From Pseudomonadota bacterium (GTDB lineage Bacteria > Pseudomonadota > Alphaproteobacteria > Rhizobiales > Rhizobiaceae): a DNA stretch of 10,331 bases. Position 1 is the first letter of the stretch, and every line of letters starts with the position of its first letter. The notes under the pieces were generated by a model that was given only the letters and a program-made list of their open reading frames with translations, was not told the DNA's origin and did not search any database. The stretch spans positions 1 through 10,331 of the forward strand of contig JAEYTV010000078.1 in NCBI GenBank assembly GCA_023433855.1. Direction: 5' to 3'. Made by a program: the position numbers and the translations under genes. Shown in pieces: positions 1 to 7,273 of this stretch.

Positions 1-23
1 AGTTCGGGATCTGCGGTCTTCAT
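1..23 (-). CDS. Start of a leftward gene, possibly a ROK-family transcriptional regulator (partial)
   Basis: Reading leftward from an ATG at 23-21, the sequence encodes MKTADPE and then a CT-initial codon (Leu) before the window ends. The only support is this N-terminus, its position and a GAGAG-like purine stretch about seven bases upstream. As I recall, ROK-family sugar repressors of Rhizobiales often begin with a TADPEL-like stretch followed by the DNA-binding region, and a ROK repressor divergent from a CUT1 sugar importer is a common arrangement. The two palindromes at 75-112 would then be its natural operators. Eight codons cannot prove a family, and the ATG could be chance. The alternative is that the left edge is non-coding or the end of a rightward gene, because frame 1 is also open from base 1 to a TAA at 82-84. 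Confidence 0.35.
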
Positions 24-74
24 CGGCGCTCTCAAGGCCCACGTTCTACCGCAATGCAGCGATTTATTTCGTGA

Positions 75-90
75 GGCGAATTAATTCGCC
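75..90. promoter_or_regulatory. Perfect 16-bp palindrome, probable operator 1 of the importer region
   Basis: GGCGAATTAATTCGCC equals its own reverse complement over all 16 bases. It lies between the putative leftward regulator start at 23 and the promoter of the binding-protein gene. It shares the CGAATT/AATTCG half-site with the palindrome at 101-112, and the two centres are 24 bp apart. Paired related palindromes in a divergent region suggest a dimeric repressor site. A weaker alternative is a terminator for a rightward gene ending upstream, since the palindrome could fold into a 6-bp stem with a TTAA loop followed by GTTTTG. Confidence 0.5.
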
Positions 91-100
91 GTTTTGTAGA

Positions 101-112
101 ACCGAATTCGGT
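101..112. promoter_or_regulatory. Perfect 12-bp palindrome, probable operator 2 of the importer region
   Basis: ACCGAATTCGGT is perfectly self-complementary and repeats the CGAATT/AATTCG core of the palindrome at 75-90. On the leftward strand it falls between a possible -35 (TTGCAA, 117-122) and a possible -10 (TACAAA, complement of 93-98), so a protein bound here could control the leftward gene. The promoter assignment is weak; the palindrome itself is directly visible. Confidence 0.45.
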
Positions 113-185
113 GAAGTTGCAATAGCGATTTTGAGTCCCTGCCAACGATACGGGCAGCCGGATGCGGGTTTCAGACGGCGGTCCC

Positions 186-214
186 TTGACAGCCACGACA
201 CTGCAGCGCTTATT
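186..214 (+). promoter_or_regulatory. Predicted sigma-70 promoter of the ABC importer operon
   Basis: A consensus -35 hexamer TTGACA at 186-191 is followed after 17 bp by CTTATT at 209-214; a TATTTA at 211-216 with a 19-bp spacer is the other possible -10. Transcription would start around 220 and leave a leader of about 35 bases before the ATG at 257. No other comparably good promoter is seen in the 233-bp gap. Confidence 0.5.
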
Positions 215-256
215 TATTCCGGATGCAGAATTAAAGCCGCTTTGGGAGGAGTGCTT

Positions 257-1555
257 ATGCTGACCATCACACACCGTCGGATTCGAACACTGTCTGCCGC
301 CGCCATAGGCGCGCTGGCTCTATGTGCCACAGCAGCGACCGCCTCGGCGGACGCCGTGGTTAAATGGCTTCATCTGGAGCTCAACCCGGAATACGTCAAA
401 ATCTGGCGAGGGATCGCCGACCAATACGAGGCAGAGCATCCCGGGGTGAAAGTCGAGATGCAGTTCCTGGAAAACGAGGCATTCAAGGCCAAGCTGCCGA
501 CCTTGCTTCAGTCGAATGACGCACCTGATTTCTTCTACAGCTGGGGCGGCGGGGTCCTGAGGCAGCAATATGCGACCGGCGCGCTCAAGGATCTCACCGA
601 GGCGATGAACGCCGATGGCAGCGCGTGGGCAAAGACCTACAATCCGGCGGCCCTCCAGGGCATGACCTTCGACGGCAAAGTTGCTGCGGTTCCGTTCAAG
701 ATGGGGACCGTCAGCTTCTTCTACAACAAGGAATACTTCTCCAAGGCGGGGATTGATGCATCGAGCATCAAGACCTGGGATGACTTCCTTGGAGCGGTGA
801 AAAAGCTCAAGGACGCCGGGATTGTGCCGATCGCGGGCGGAGGCGGCGAGAAGTGGCCGATCCATTTCTACTGGAGCTATCTGGTCATGCGCAATGCAGG
901 CCAGCAGGGGTTTGAGGAGATGAAGACGGGCGAAGGTGACGGATTCCTCTCGCCGGCCGCTATCAAGGCTGGCGAGCAACTCGCCGAACTCGGCAAGCTT
1001 GAGCCCTTCCAACCGGGTTATCTCAGCACGACCTGGCCTCAGGCCCTGGGTACCTTCGGCGACGGCAAGGCGGCGATGATCCTCGGGTTCGAGACGACCG
1101 AAGCCTTCCAGCGCAAGAACGCGGGCGACGGCAAGGGACTGGCGGGCGACAATATCGGTCGGTTCGCGTTTCCTGTGGTCGAAGGTGGAGCAGGTGCGGT
1201 AACAGACACCCTCGGCGGGATCAATGCGTGGGCTGTGACCGCAAAGGCTCCGCCCGAAACGCTCGACTTCCTCGCCTATCTCACCAACGCAGATAACGAG
1301 CGGGCGATGGCCAAGGCCGGTATGATCCTGCCGGCGGCTGTTGGTGCCGACGATGGTGTCACCAATCCGCTGATGCGCGAATCCGCAAAACAGCTGGAAT
1401 CGTCCACGTGGCATCAGAACTTCTTCGATCAGGAACTCGGTCCATCGGTCGGTCGGGTGGTTAACGACGCTTCCGTGGCGATGGTCTCGGGTCAGATGTC
1501 ACCGGAGGAAGGCGCGCAGATGATCCAGGAAGCCGTCGAACTCGAAAAGATGTGA
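257..1555 (+). CDS. Secreted solute-binding protein of a CUT1 sugar-type ABC importer
   Basis: This 432-residue protein should capture the ligand in the periplasm and deliver it to the two permeases encoded next. Residues 1-31 form a clear Sec signal peptide: the basic start HRRIR, a hydrophobic Ala/Leu core, and an ASA-DA cleavage site. There is no acceptable lipobox, so it is soluble rather than a lipoprotein. The mature part looks like family 1 extracellular solute-binding proteins (MsmE/MalE type), with the typical 'HPGVKVEMQF' segment, the DAPDFFYSWGGG stretch and a YNKEYF motif near the hinge. The frame is open upstream to a GTG at 71, but ATG 257 is preferred: GGGAGGA lies six bases before it, the signal peptide begins there, and upstream translation would cross the promoter. 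The ligand cannot be read from sequence; the family mostly binds oligosaccharides, and nucleosides are an untested alternative given the facing psu genes. Confidence 0.93.
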   Translation: MLTITHRRIRTLSAAAIGALALCATAATASADAVVKWLHLELNPEYVKIWRGIADQYEAEHPGVKVEMQFLENEAFKAKLPTLLQSNDAPDFFYSWGGGVLRQQYATGALKDLTEAMNADGSAWAKTYNPAALQGMTFDGKVAAVPFKMGTVSFFYNKEYFSKAGIDASSIKTWDDFLGAVKKLKDAGIVPIAGGGGEKWPIHFYWSYLVMRNAGQQGFEEMKTGEGDGFLSPAAIKAGEQLAELGKLEPFQPGYLSTTWPQALGTFGDGKAAMILGFETTEAFQRKNAGDGKGLAGDNIGRFAFPVVEGGAGAVTDTLGGINAWAVTAKAPPETLDFLAYLTNADNERAMAKAGMILPAAVGADDGVTNPLMRESAKQLESSTWHQNFFDQELGPSVGRVVNDASVAMVSGQMSPEEGAQMIQEAVELEKM

Positions 1556-1564
1556 GGTTGAAAT

Positions 1565-1589
1565 GCCGGTCGGTCGACTGCCGGCCGGC
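1565..1589 (+). promoter_or_regulatory. Strong stem-loop after the binding-protein gene
   Basis: GCCGGTCGG (1565-1573) pairs with CCGGCCGGC (1581-1589) across a 7-base loop, giving a 9-bp GC-rich stem with one G-U pair. It begins ten bases after the binding-protein stop codon. No T-run follows, so it is not an intrinsic terminator. In comparable operons such hairpins protect the upstream message from 3' exonucleases and so raise binding protein over membrane components; that role is inferred here. The hairpin also buries a candidate permease start codon at 1563, which supports starting the permease at 1623. Confidence 0.6.
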
Positions 1590-1622
1590 ACGCTCCCTCA
1601 GACCGTCACAGCCGGGATTAAC

Positions 1623-2561
1623 ATGACCAGTGTCTCTACAACGACCGCCGTCGGGCCGGCAGCGGGTTCGCGTTCGGCAACCAGGCGCAAGAGCCCCACG
1701 GCTCGCGGGCGACTTCCGGTTCTTGTCCTTTTCCTGCCCCCGGCACTGCTTCTCTTCACGATCTTCGTGATCATGCCGATGGGGGAGGCCGCCTGGTACA
1801 GTCTCTACAGATGGGACGGATACGGTCTGCCGGACCAGTTCGTCGGATTGCGCAACTTCGAGGTTCTCTTCCACAACAGCGCGTTCCTGACGGCGCTCAA
1901 GAACAACTTCCTCATCATGGGCGTTTCGCTCATCCTGCAGATCCCGCTTGCGGTGTGGCTCGCGATGATGCTTGCACACCGCATCAAGGGGGTTGTGGCC
2001 TTCCGGCTCATATTCTTCCTGCCTTACGTGCTTGCCGACGTCGCGGCCGGCCTTATCTGGCGCTTCGTCTATGACGGCGACTATGGCCTGTTTGCAGCAG
2101 TTGCCGGGTTCCTGGGTGTCGAGACCCCCTATGTGCTGGCTGACAAGGACCTGGCCATCTACGCCGTTCTCGCGGTGATCGTCTGGAAATATTTCGGCTT
2201 CCATATGATGCTGTTCATCGCGGGGCTGCAATCGCTCGACAAGAGCATCCTTGAGGCGGCCGAGATCGACGGAGCTACGGGCTGGCAGAAGTTCCGCTTC
2301 ATTACGCTCCCCTTGCTGGGGTCTACCCTCCGGCTCTCGGTGTTCTTCGCCGTCGTCGGCTCGCTGCAACTGTTTGACATGATCATGCCCCTCACTGGGG
2401 GCGGCCCCTTCAACTCGACGCAGACCATGGTGACCTTCCTGTACAATTTCGGCGTCACTCGCATGCAGGTCGGGCTGGGCAGCGCGGTAGGGGTCGTGCT
2501 GTTCGTGATCTGCGTGACGCTCGCCTTCAGCTACAAACGGATATTCATGCGCCATGACTGA
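1623..2561 (+). CDS. CUT1 ABC importer inner-membrane permease, first subunit (MalF/MsmF type)
   Basis: This is an integral membrane permease of about 312 residues that would form half of the translocation channel. A Ser/Thr/Arg-rich cytoplasmic tail of about 30 residues precedes the first membrane helix (LPVLVLFLPPALLLF), and further hydrophobic segments fit the usual six helices. The EAA loop that docks on the ATPase is visible as EAAEIDGATG around residues 211-220, followed by a TLPLL stretch. The conserved TGGGP motif is also present. Two starts are possible: ATG 1563, with GAGGT overlapping the previous stop codon, would add 20 residues, but these are encoded by the stem-loop region and do not look like the family N-terminus; ATG 1623 has a weaker GGGA five bases upstream. 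I chose 1623. The 3' end overlaps the next gene by eight bases, indicating coupled translation. Confidence 0.9.
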   Translation: MTSVSTTTAVGPAAGSRSATRRKSPTARGRLPVLVLFLPPALLLFTIFVIMPMGEAAWYSLYRWDGYGLPDQFVGLRNFEVLFHNSAFLTALKNNFLIMGVSLILQIPLAVWLAMMLAHRIKGVVAFRLIFFLPYVLADVAAGLIWRFVYDGDYGLFAAVAGFLGVETPYVLADKDLAIYAVLAVIVWKYFGFHMMLFIAGLQSLDKSILEAAEIDGATGWQKFRFITLPLLGSTLRLSVFFAVVGSLQLFDMIMPLTGGGPFNSTQTMVTFLYNFGVTRMQVGLGSAVGVVLFVICVTLAFSYKRIFMRHD

Positions 2562-3402
2562 GATGACGTCCGCCGTCCGAATGAACACCGGCACCAAGAT
2601 CTATCTCTACGTCTCATTGACCGTGATCGCCGCTGTCGTGCTCGTCCCGCTGCTCACGACCGCGCTTGGCGGCTTCAAGACCCTGGGCGACCTCAGGGTC
2701 AACCCCTTCGGTCTTCCCGCCGAGTGGCAGTGGTCGAACTACACCGACATCCTCTTCGGGGAGCGGTACTGGCGGCAAATGATGAACTCGCTGATCATTG
2801 CAGTTCTAACGGTTTTCCTGACCGTCTCGGTGGCTGCCATGGCAGCTTTCACGTTTGCACATGTCCGTTTCTTCGGTTCGAATTTCCTGCTCAACTACTT
2901 TCTGATCGGGCTGATGTTCCCGGCCGCAACGGCGATCCTGCCGCTTTTTATCCGCATCCGTGATCTCGGCCTGCTTAATACCTACTGGGGCGTGGTGCTG
3001 CCGCAGGTCGCTTTCGGCCTTGGGATGAGCATTCTTCTCTTCCGCAACTATTTCCGCAACCTGCCGGAGGAACTGTTCCAGGCCGCATTCGTCGATGGCT
3101 GCGGATACATGCGGTTCTTCTGGCATGTCACTCTGCCGCTGTCGCGGCCCATCATCGCGACGGTCGGGATCGTCTCCTTCGTGGCAAGCTGGAACAGCTA
3201 TATCCTGCCGCTCATCATGCTGAATTCGGATTCCATCTATCCGTGGCCGCTCGGCATCATGGTTTATCGCGGGGAATTCGGCACCGAATGGCAACTGGTA
3301 CTCGCCTTTATCACCCTGACGATCCTTCCGACCATCATCGTCTTCTTCCTTGCACAGAAGCACATCATCGCCGGCCTGACCGCCGGTGCCGTCAAGTCCT
3401 GA
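2554..3402 (+). CDS. CUT1 ABC importer inner-membrane permease, second subunit (MalG/MsmG type)
   Basis: This 282-residue permease is the second half of the transmembrane channel. Hydrophobic helices begin at about residue 15 (LYVSLTVIAAVVLVPLLTT) and the total fits the six-helix MalG fold. The EAA-type coupling loop appears as QAAFVDGCG around residues 176-184, followed by the TLPLSRP stretch typical of this subunit; the first residue is Gln instead of Glu, which is common in MalG-type partners. ATG 2554 lies inside the last codons of the first permease (ATGACTGA overlap), so translation is probably coupled. In-frame ATGs at 2563 and 2581 are possible alternative starts; neither has a better ribosome-binding site. 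Length and gene order match complete CUT1 operons. Confidence 0.92.
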   Translation: MTEMTSAVRMNTGTKIYLYVSLTVIAAVVLVPLLTTALGGFKTLGDLRVNPFGLPAEWQWSNYTDILFGERYWRQMMNSLIIAVLTVFLTVSVAAMAAFTFAHVRFFGSNFLLNYFLIGLMFPAATAILPLFIRIRDLGLLNTYWGVVLPQVAFGLGMSILLFRNYFRNLPEELFQAAFVDGCGYMRFFWHVTLPLSRPIIATVGIVSFVASWNSYILPLIMLNSDSIYPWPLGIMVYRGEFGTEWQLVLAFITLTILPTIIVFFLAQKHIIAGLTAGAVKS

Positions 3403-3417
3403 CCGGAGATCGAGCCC

Positions 3418-4488
3418 ATGGCATCCGTCACATTGTCGAACGTCTCGAAGTCCTATGGCTCCCTTCCCGTCATCCACGGCGTGAGGCTGACCATCGAGGA
3501 CGGTGAGTTCATTGCGCTTGTGGGCCCCTCTGGCTGCGGCAAGTCGACCTTGCTCAGGATGATTGCAGGACTGGAGGACATAACGGATGGAGACATCCTG
3601 ATTGGCGGAAAGGTCGTCAACGAACTGACGCCCCGAGAGCGCAACATCGCAATGGTGTTCCAGTCTTATGCGCTCTATCCCCATATGACGGTCGCGGAGA
3701 ACATGGGCTTCAATCTCCGCCTGTCCGGCGCGCCAAAGCAGGAGATTGCGGACAGGGTAGGGGAGGCGGCGCGGATGCTGGACCTGGTGCCGCTTCTCGA
3801 CCGCAAGCCGGCACAGCTTTCCGGCGGCCAGCGCCAGCGCGTCGCAATGGGCCGCGCGATCGTCCGCAATCCGGCGGTCTTCCTCTTCGACGAACCGCTG
3901 TCAAACCTCGATGCGAAGCTGCGCGTCCAGATGCGTTCCGAGATCAAGGCACTGCATCAGAAGGTCGGGACGACATCAATCTATGTAACGCACGACCAGA
4001 TCGAGGCGATGACGCTGGCAGACCGTATCGTGGTCTTGAACCAAGGCCGCGTCGAGCAGGAGGGCACTCCAATGGAGCTCTACAAGACGCCGGCAAATCT
4101 CTTTGTTGCCGCCTTCATAGGCTCGCCGGCCATGAACCTGCTCGATGGCACCGTTGACGGCGAGGGCGGCCAAGCCGCGGCTCGGCTCAGCGACGGTACG
4201 GCCATTCGTATCGCCCCCGAGCGCAAGGTACAACGCGGTCAGCCGATCAAGGTCGGGCTCAGGCCCGAACATCTCAGCCCGGCTGCCACCGGAACGGCGC
4301 TGGGGGGGCAGACGCTGCTTGTTGAGCCAACGGGTGCACAGACACATGTGGTTTTTGACCTGGCTGGCCAGCCGGTCACAGCGATCGTCGACGGTGAATA
4401 TCCGGTGCGCTACGGTACCCGGTTCGAAGCCAGCATTCCAGCAGAGCAAGTGCATGTCTTCGATCGGGAAAGCGGCATCGCGCTTTGA
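3418..4488 (+). CDS. ABC importer ATPase, MalK/UgpC type
   Basis: This 356-residue cytoplasmic subunit would dimerise and power the importer. All nucleotide-binding motifs are intact: Walker [10 protein letters not shown] (36-44), Q-loop [10 protein letters not shown] (81-90), signature LSGGQ (134-138), Walker B VFLFDEP (154-160), D-loop SNLD (162-165) and H-loop His192. The C-terminal part from about residue 235 has the TOBE/regulatory region found in MalK, UgpC and MsmX-type ATPases, including GLRPEHL. A GGAG ten bases before the ATG supports the start. It follows the second permease by 15 bases and ends the operon; its stop lies only 30 bases from the stop of the convergent kinase gene. 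Automated pipelines usually name such proteins UgpC, but that does not mean the substrate is glycerol 3-phosphate. Confidence 0.95.
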   Translation: MASVTLSNVSKSYGSLPVIHGVRLTIEDGEFIALVGPSGCGKSTLLRMIAGLEDITDGDILIGGKVVNELTPRERNIAMVFQSYALYPHMTVAENMGFNLRLSGAPKQEIADRVGEAARMLDLVPLLDRKPAQLSGGQRQRVAMGRAIVRNPAVFLFDEPLSNLDAKLRVQMRSEIKALHQKVGTTSIYVTHDQIEAMTLADRIVVLNQGRVEQEGTPMELYKTPANLFVAAFIGSPAMNLLDGTVDGEGGQAAARLSDGTAIRIAPERKVQRGQPIKVGLRPEHLSPAATGTALGGQTLLVEPTGAQTHVVFDLAGQPVTAIVDGEYPVRYGTRFEASIPAEQVHVFDRESGIAL

Positions 4489-4518
4489 CCGAGATGCTCG
4501 CCCGACTGTTCAGGAGGC

Positions 4519-5166
4519 TCAGAACTCCTCAAGCCGTATATCGGCTGCCCGCGAGTGGGCGATGACATACCGCCCGTTTGGCAGGTCGTTGCCATTCAGC
4601 TTCCAGTCGATCGCCGCCTGATCCAGGCCGTAATGGATCCAGCGCGCCAGGAGCCGTTCGCGCAGCACATCTTCATCGGGACCAACAAAGATGGTGAAAT
4701 CGAACAGATCCTTGAGCCGCGACCAGGGAGGCCCGTCGATCAGCAGATAATTACCCTCGGCGAGCACGAAGCGCGTGTCAGCTGCGATTGCCCGGGCAGA
4801 CGCGATGGCGATCTCACGCGAGCGGTCGAAGACGGGCACCAGGACCTCCTCTTGCGCGTCTCGCACCGCCCGCAGGGTGTCTGCGAAACCGCGCACATCG
4901 AAGGTTTCCGGAGCGCCCTTGCGTGGCAGCAATCCGCGCGCCTCGAGGATACCGTTATCCATGTGGAAGCCGTCCATCGGGAGAATTTCCGCGGTCTGGC
5001 TGCGAATGCGAAGGGTTTCTTGTAGTTTTTCCGCCAGGGTAGACTTGCCTGCACCCGGTGGCCCGGCGATCGCCACGATGAATCGCGGCCTGTGAGCAGC
5101 CTGTCGGATTACGTTTTCTGCGATGTCATTCAGTTTCATCGTTTCGTCCGCGAGCACCTGACACAT
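4519..5166 (-). CDS. P-loop kinase of the uridine kinase / FrcK-like family
   Basis: This 215-residue soluble protein has a perfect Walker A, GPPGAGKST (35-43), preceded by the hydrophobic strand FIVAIA. A DGFHMDN segment follows a strand ending LPMD, as in the phosphoribulokinase/uridine kinase/pantothenate kinase superfamily, where this region contacts the phosphate acceptor. Later come a LAEGNYLL strand and an arginine-rich LRERLLARW lid segment. The fold predicts ATP-dependent phosphorylation of a small hydroxyl-bearing molecule such as a nucleoside, sugar or vitamin; the actual substrate is unknown. It is the last gene of the psuK-psuG operon, starting four bases after the psuG stop. The start is uncertain: ATG 5166 (chosen) or ATG 5139, which would begin at MKLNDIAENV, closer to relatives; neither has a strong ribosome-binding site. 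It shows no sign of decay. Confidence 0.85.
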   Translation of the reverse strand: MCQVLADETMKLNDIAENVIRQAAHRPRFIVAIAGPPGAGKSTLAEKLQETLRIRSQTAEILPMDGFHMDNGILEARGLLPRKGAPETFDVRGFADTLRAVRDAQEEVLVPVFDRSREIAIASARAIAADTRFVLAEGNYLLIDGPPWSRLKDLFDFTIFVGPDEDVLRERLLARWIHYGLDQAAIDWKLNGNDLPNGRYVIAHSRAADIRLEEF

Positions 5167-5170
5167 GTCT

Positions 5171-6103
5171 TCATCGGGAAACGCCCACCTTCAATGCAGC
5201 GTAGGAGACTGCCACCTGCGCTGCAAGCGCTGCATTGTTCTTGACCAGTTCGATATTGGCCTTGAGGCTCTCGCCTTTCGACAGTTCGTTGATGCGTGCG
5301 AGCAGGAAGGGGGTGAGCTCCTTGCGGCTGATGCCGCGGGAGTCTGCCTCGCGCACGGCATCGGCAATGGCGCCATCGATGAATTCAGGCGTCAGTGCTG
5401 CCGCTTCCGGAATGGGGTTTGCGATCAGCAACCCCGTGCCGGTTCCGAGCCCGTGGTGCAGCCACATGGCCTGCGCGATTTCCGCTGGGGTATCCAAGCG
5501 ATGGTCCGCCTTGTAACCGCTCTGACGGGTGAAGAAGGCCGGGAAGTCCTCCGTTCCATAGGCAATCACCGGCACCCGCTGGGTTTCGAGGTATTCAAGT
5601 GTCTTGGCAATGTCGAGGATGGATTTGACGCCGGCGCAAACCACCGCCGTCCTGGTTCGGCCGAGTTCCGTCAGGTCGGCGGAAATGTCGAACGTCTGCT
5701 CGGCTCCCCGATGCACGCCTCCGACCCCTCCCGTTGCGAAGATGTCGATGCCCGCAAGATCGGCAAGCAGCATGGTGGCGGAAACGGTGGTGCCGGCCGT
5801 CTGCTTCCTGACCATGGCAACCGCCAGATCACGGCCGGAGGCCTTCACCACGCCGTTTGCCTGCGCCAGTGCCTCAAGCTCGCTCCGTTCAAGGCCGGCA
5901 CGCAGCTCTCCATCGATCACGGCAATCGTGGCCGGCACCGCACCATGGGCGCGTACGACCTCCTCAACCGCCAGGGCGGTCTCAAGGTTGGCGGGATAGG
6001 GCATGCCATGGGTGATGATGGTCGATTCGAGTGCCACCACGGGCCCTGCGCGGGCGACCGCTTCTGCGACTGCGCGGCTGAGCTTCGGTTTCAGGAGTGT
6101 CAT
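5171..6103 (-). CDS. psuG: Pseudouridine-5'-phosphate glycosidase
   Basis: PsuG cleaves the C-C glycosidic bond of pseudouridine 5'-phosphate to uracil and ribose 5-phosphate in the cytoplasm. The 310-residue length matches E. coli PsuG (312). Recalled alignment with the E. coli protein places the residues of the known mechanism at Glu26, Lys87, Asp143 and Lys160, equivalent to Glu31, Lys93, Asp149 and the Schiff-base Lys166; all four are present. Family hallmarks include VALESTIITHGMP (23-35), FATGGVGGVHRGAE (122-135), FDISADL (138-144) and NPIPE. The frame is open to 6190, but ATG 6103 is preferred: GAGGAA lies eight bases upstream, and the longer forms would overlap psuK and add residues absent from the family. 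The start is 19 bases after the psuK stop, so the two are co-transcribed and act in consecutive steps. Confidence 0.96.
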   Translation of the reverse strand: MTLLKPKLSRAVAEAVARAGPVVALESTIITHGMPYPANLETALAVEEVVRAHGAVPATIAVIDGELRAGLERSELEALAQANGVVKASGRDLAVAMVRKQTAGTTVSATMLLADLAGIDIFATGGVGGVHRGAEQTFDISADLTELGRTRTAVVCAGVKSILDIAKTLEYLETQRVPVIAYGTEDFPAFFTRQSGYKADHRLDTPAEIAQAMWLHHGLGTGTGLLIANPIPEAAALTPEFIDGAIADAVREADSRGISRKELTPFLLARINELSKGESLKANIELVKNNAALAAQVAVSYAALKVGVSR

Positions 6104-6122
6104 GGCGGGATTCCTCGCGTGG

Positions 6123-7244
6123 TTATTCATCGACCGGCTGACCAAGCCGATGCATCTGTGCTTCAAGGAAGTGGGCGGAAAGGTCGGCATGAACGCTCGC
6201 CGCAGTTTCGGTGGTCAGGGCGCCGAGCAGTGTTCCGGTCAGCGCCGCAGTGTAGATGTCCTTGCCCTGCAGCAGGTCGTGCAGCGTACCTGCGATCATG
6301 GCATCTCCAGCACCGGTCATGTCCACCGGCTTTGCCACGACTGCCGAAAGAGCACGCGCGCCATCCGGTCCGGCGACGACCACGCCGCGTGACCCCATGG
6401 TCACGACCGCGTGGCGGGTGCCTGCAGCGTGCAACGCAACCGCGGCTTCCCTGGCGTCCTCGATCGTTTCATGGCTCTTGCGGCGCAGGAACGCGTTCGC
6501 CTCATCGATGTTCATGAAAAGGAGATCTACGCCAGTGAGATTCTCCGGTAGCCGGGCGGCTTTTGCCGTCGAGACTGCATCTATAGCCAGCATGAAGCGG
6601 GCGCTTCGGCGCTTGGTAATCAGCGTCCCGAGGGTTTCCGCCGGCAGATTGCAGTCGCAAAAGACCCAGTTTGCCGCAGCCAGGTTCGGCCAGACCCGTT
6701 CGATGTGGGCGGGCAGGAGCAGATCGAAGATGTTCATGTCTGCGATGCCCAGCACCAGATCACCGCCACGATCGAGGATGGCAGCATACTCTGCAGTCGG
6801 CCGCTCCATCGTGGTGATGACCTGACTTACGTCTATCCCGCAATCCCGCATATGCCGCAGCAGCGACCGGCCAGCCTCGTCTTCCCCCACGATGGAGACG
6901 AAGCTCGTCGAAATTCCCAGACGCGACAGGTTTTCGGCAACGTTACGCGCGACCCCGCCCATGCTGTGTACGCTGTCGACGGGGTTGGATGTCGCGTAGA
7001 CGAGGTCCTGCCGCGCGCGATACTTGCGGTCCAGCACCGCGCCTCCAATACAGACGGCGCGCGTGCGGTCGGGCATCACATATCCACGGCCCAGAATGTA
7101 GCCTTTCTGCATGAGCTGCACGATGTGTGCTGCGACGGTCGACCTTGCAATGCCAAGCCTTGAGGCAATCTCCTGCTGCCCTGCGAAAGGATTGTCCTTG
7201 ATGATGGCCAGAATGGCCGCTTCCTGGCTCGCGAGATCGTCCAT
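6123..7244 (-). CDS. psuK: Pseudouridine kinase, PfkB family, with N-terminal winged helix-turn-helix
   Basis: The enzyme would phosphorylate pseudouridine at the 5' position with ATP, giving the PsuG substrate. Its 373 residues exceed E. coli PsuK (about 313) because residues 1-57 form a winged helix-turn-helix: the helices lie at about 8-45 (QQEIASRLGIARSTVAAHI) and the wing at GYILGRGYVM. The kinase part has the PfkB substrate motif GGVARN (96-101) and the C-terminal signature DMTGAGDAM with catalytic Asp314. The segments ADMNI and FCDCNL resemble E. coli PsuK specifically. The same HTH plus PfkB layout is known in the E. coli YeiI-type proteins, so the fusion is not new, but it makes this protein a candidate autoregulator. 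The ribosome-binding site is weak (GGGAA about 11 bases upstream). First gene of the psuK-psuG-kinase operon; ribokinase-like specificity for another nucleoside is the main alternative. Confidence 0.92.
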   Translation of the reverse strand: MDDLASQEAAILAIIKDNPFAGQQEIASRLGIARSTVAAHIVQLMQKGYILGRGYVMPDRTRAVCIGGAVLDRKYRARQDLVYATSNPVDSVHSMGGVARNVAENLSRLGISTSFVSIVGEDEAGRSLLRHMRDCGIDVSQVITTMERPTAEYAAILDRGGDLVLGIADMNIFDLLLPAHIERVWPNLAAANWVFCDCNLPAETLGTLITKRRSARFMLAIDAVSTAKAARLPENLTGVDLLFMNIDEANAFLRRKSHETIEDAREAAVALHAAGTRHAVVTMGSRGVVVAGPDGARALSAVVAKPVDMTGAGDAMIAGTLHDLLQGKDIYTAALTGTLLGALTTETAASVHADLSAHFLEAQMHRLGQPVDE

Positions 7245-7273
7245 GCGCGCGTAGTTCCCGATGACGAGTAGCC

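Noticed and set aside
75..96. Intrinsic terminator for an upstream rightward gene (palindrome plus GTTTTG)
   Set aside because: The T-run is only four bases and interrupted, the stem is AT-rich at its tip, and a related palindrome follows, which fits an operator pair better.
71..256. N-terminal extension of the binding protein from GTG 71
   Set aside because: It would start inside a palindrome, cross the promoter and place the signal peptide internally; ATG 257 has the ribosome-binding site.
320..1414. 364-codon open frame on the - strand opposite the binding protein
   Set aside because: Shadow of a well-supported gene with signal peptide and ribosome-binding site; no recognisable domain.
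1461..2597. 378-codon open frame on the - strand opposite the first permease
   Set aside because: Highly charged low-complexity translation (many Glu, Arg, His) typical of the antisense of membrane protein genes; no domain recognisable.
5165..6517. 450-codon open frame on the + strand across psuG and the end of psuK
   Set aside because: It is antisense to two clearly recognised genes, is rich in Arg, Gly, His and Cys in no domain-like pattern, and reflects third-position GC bias.
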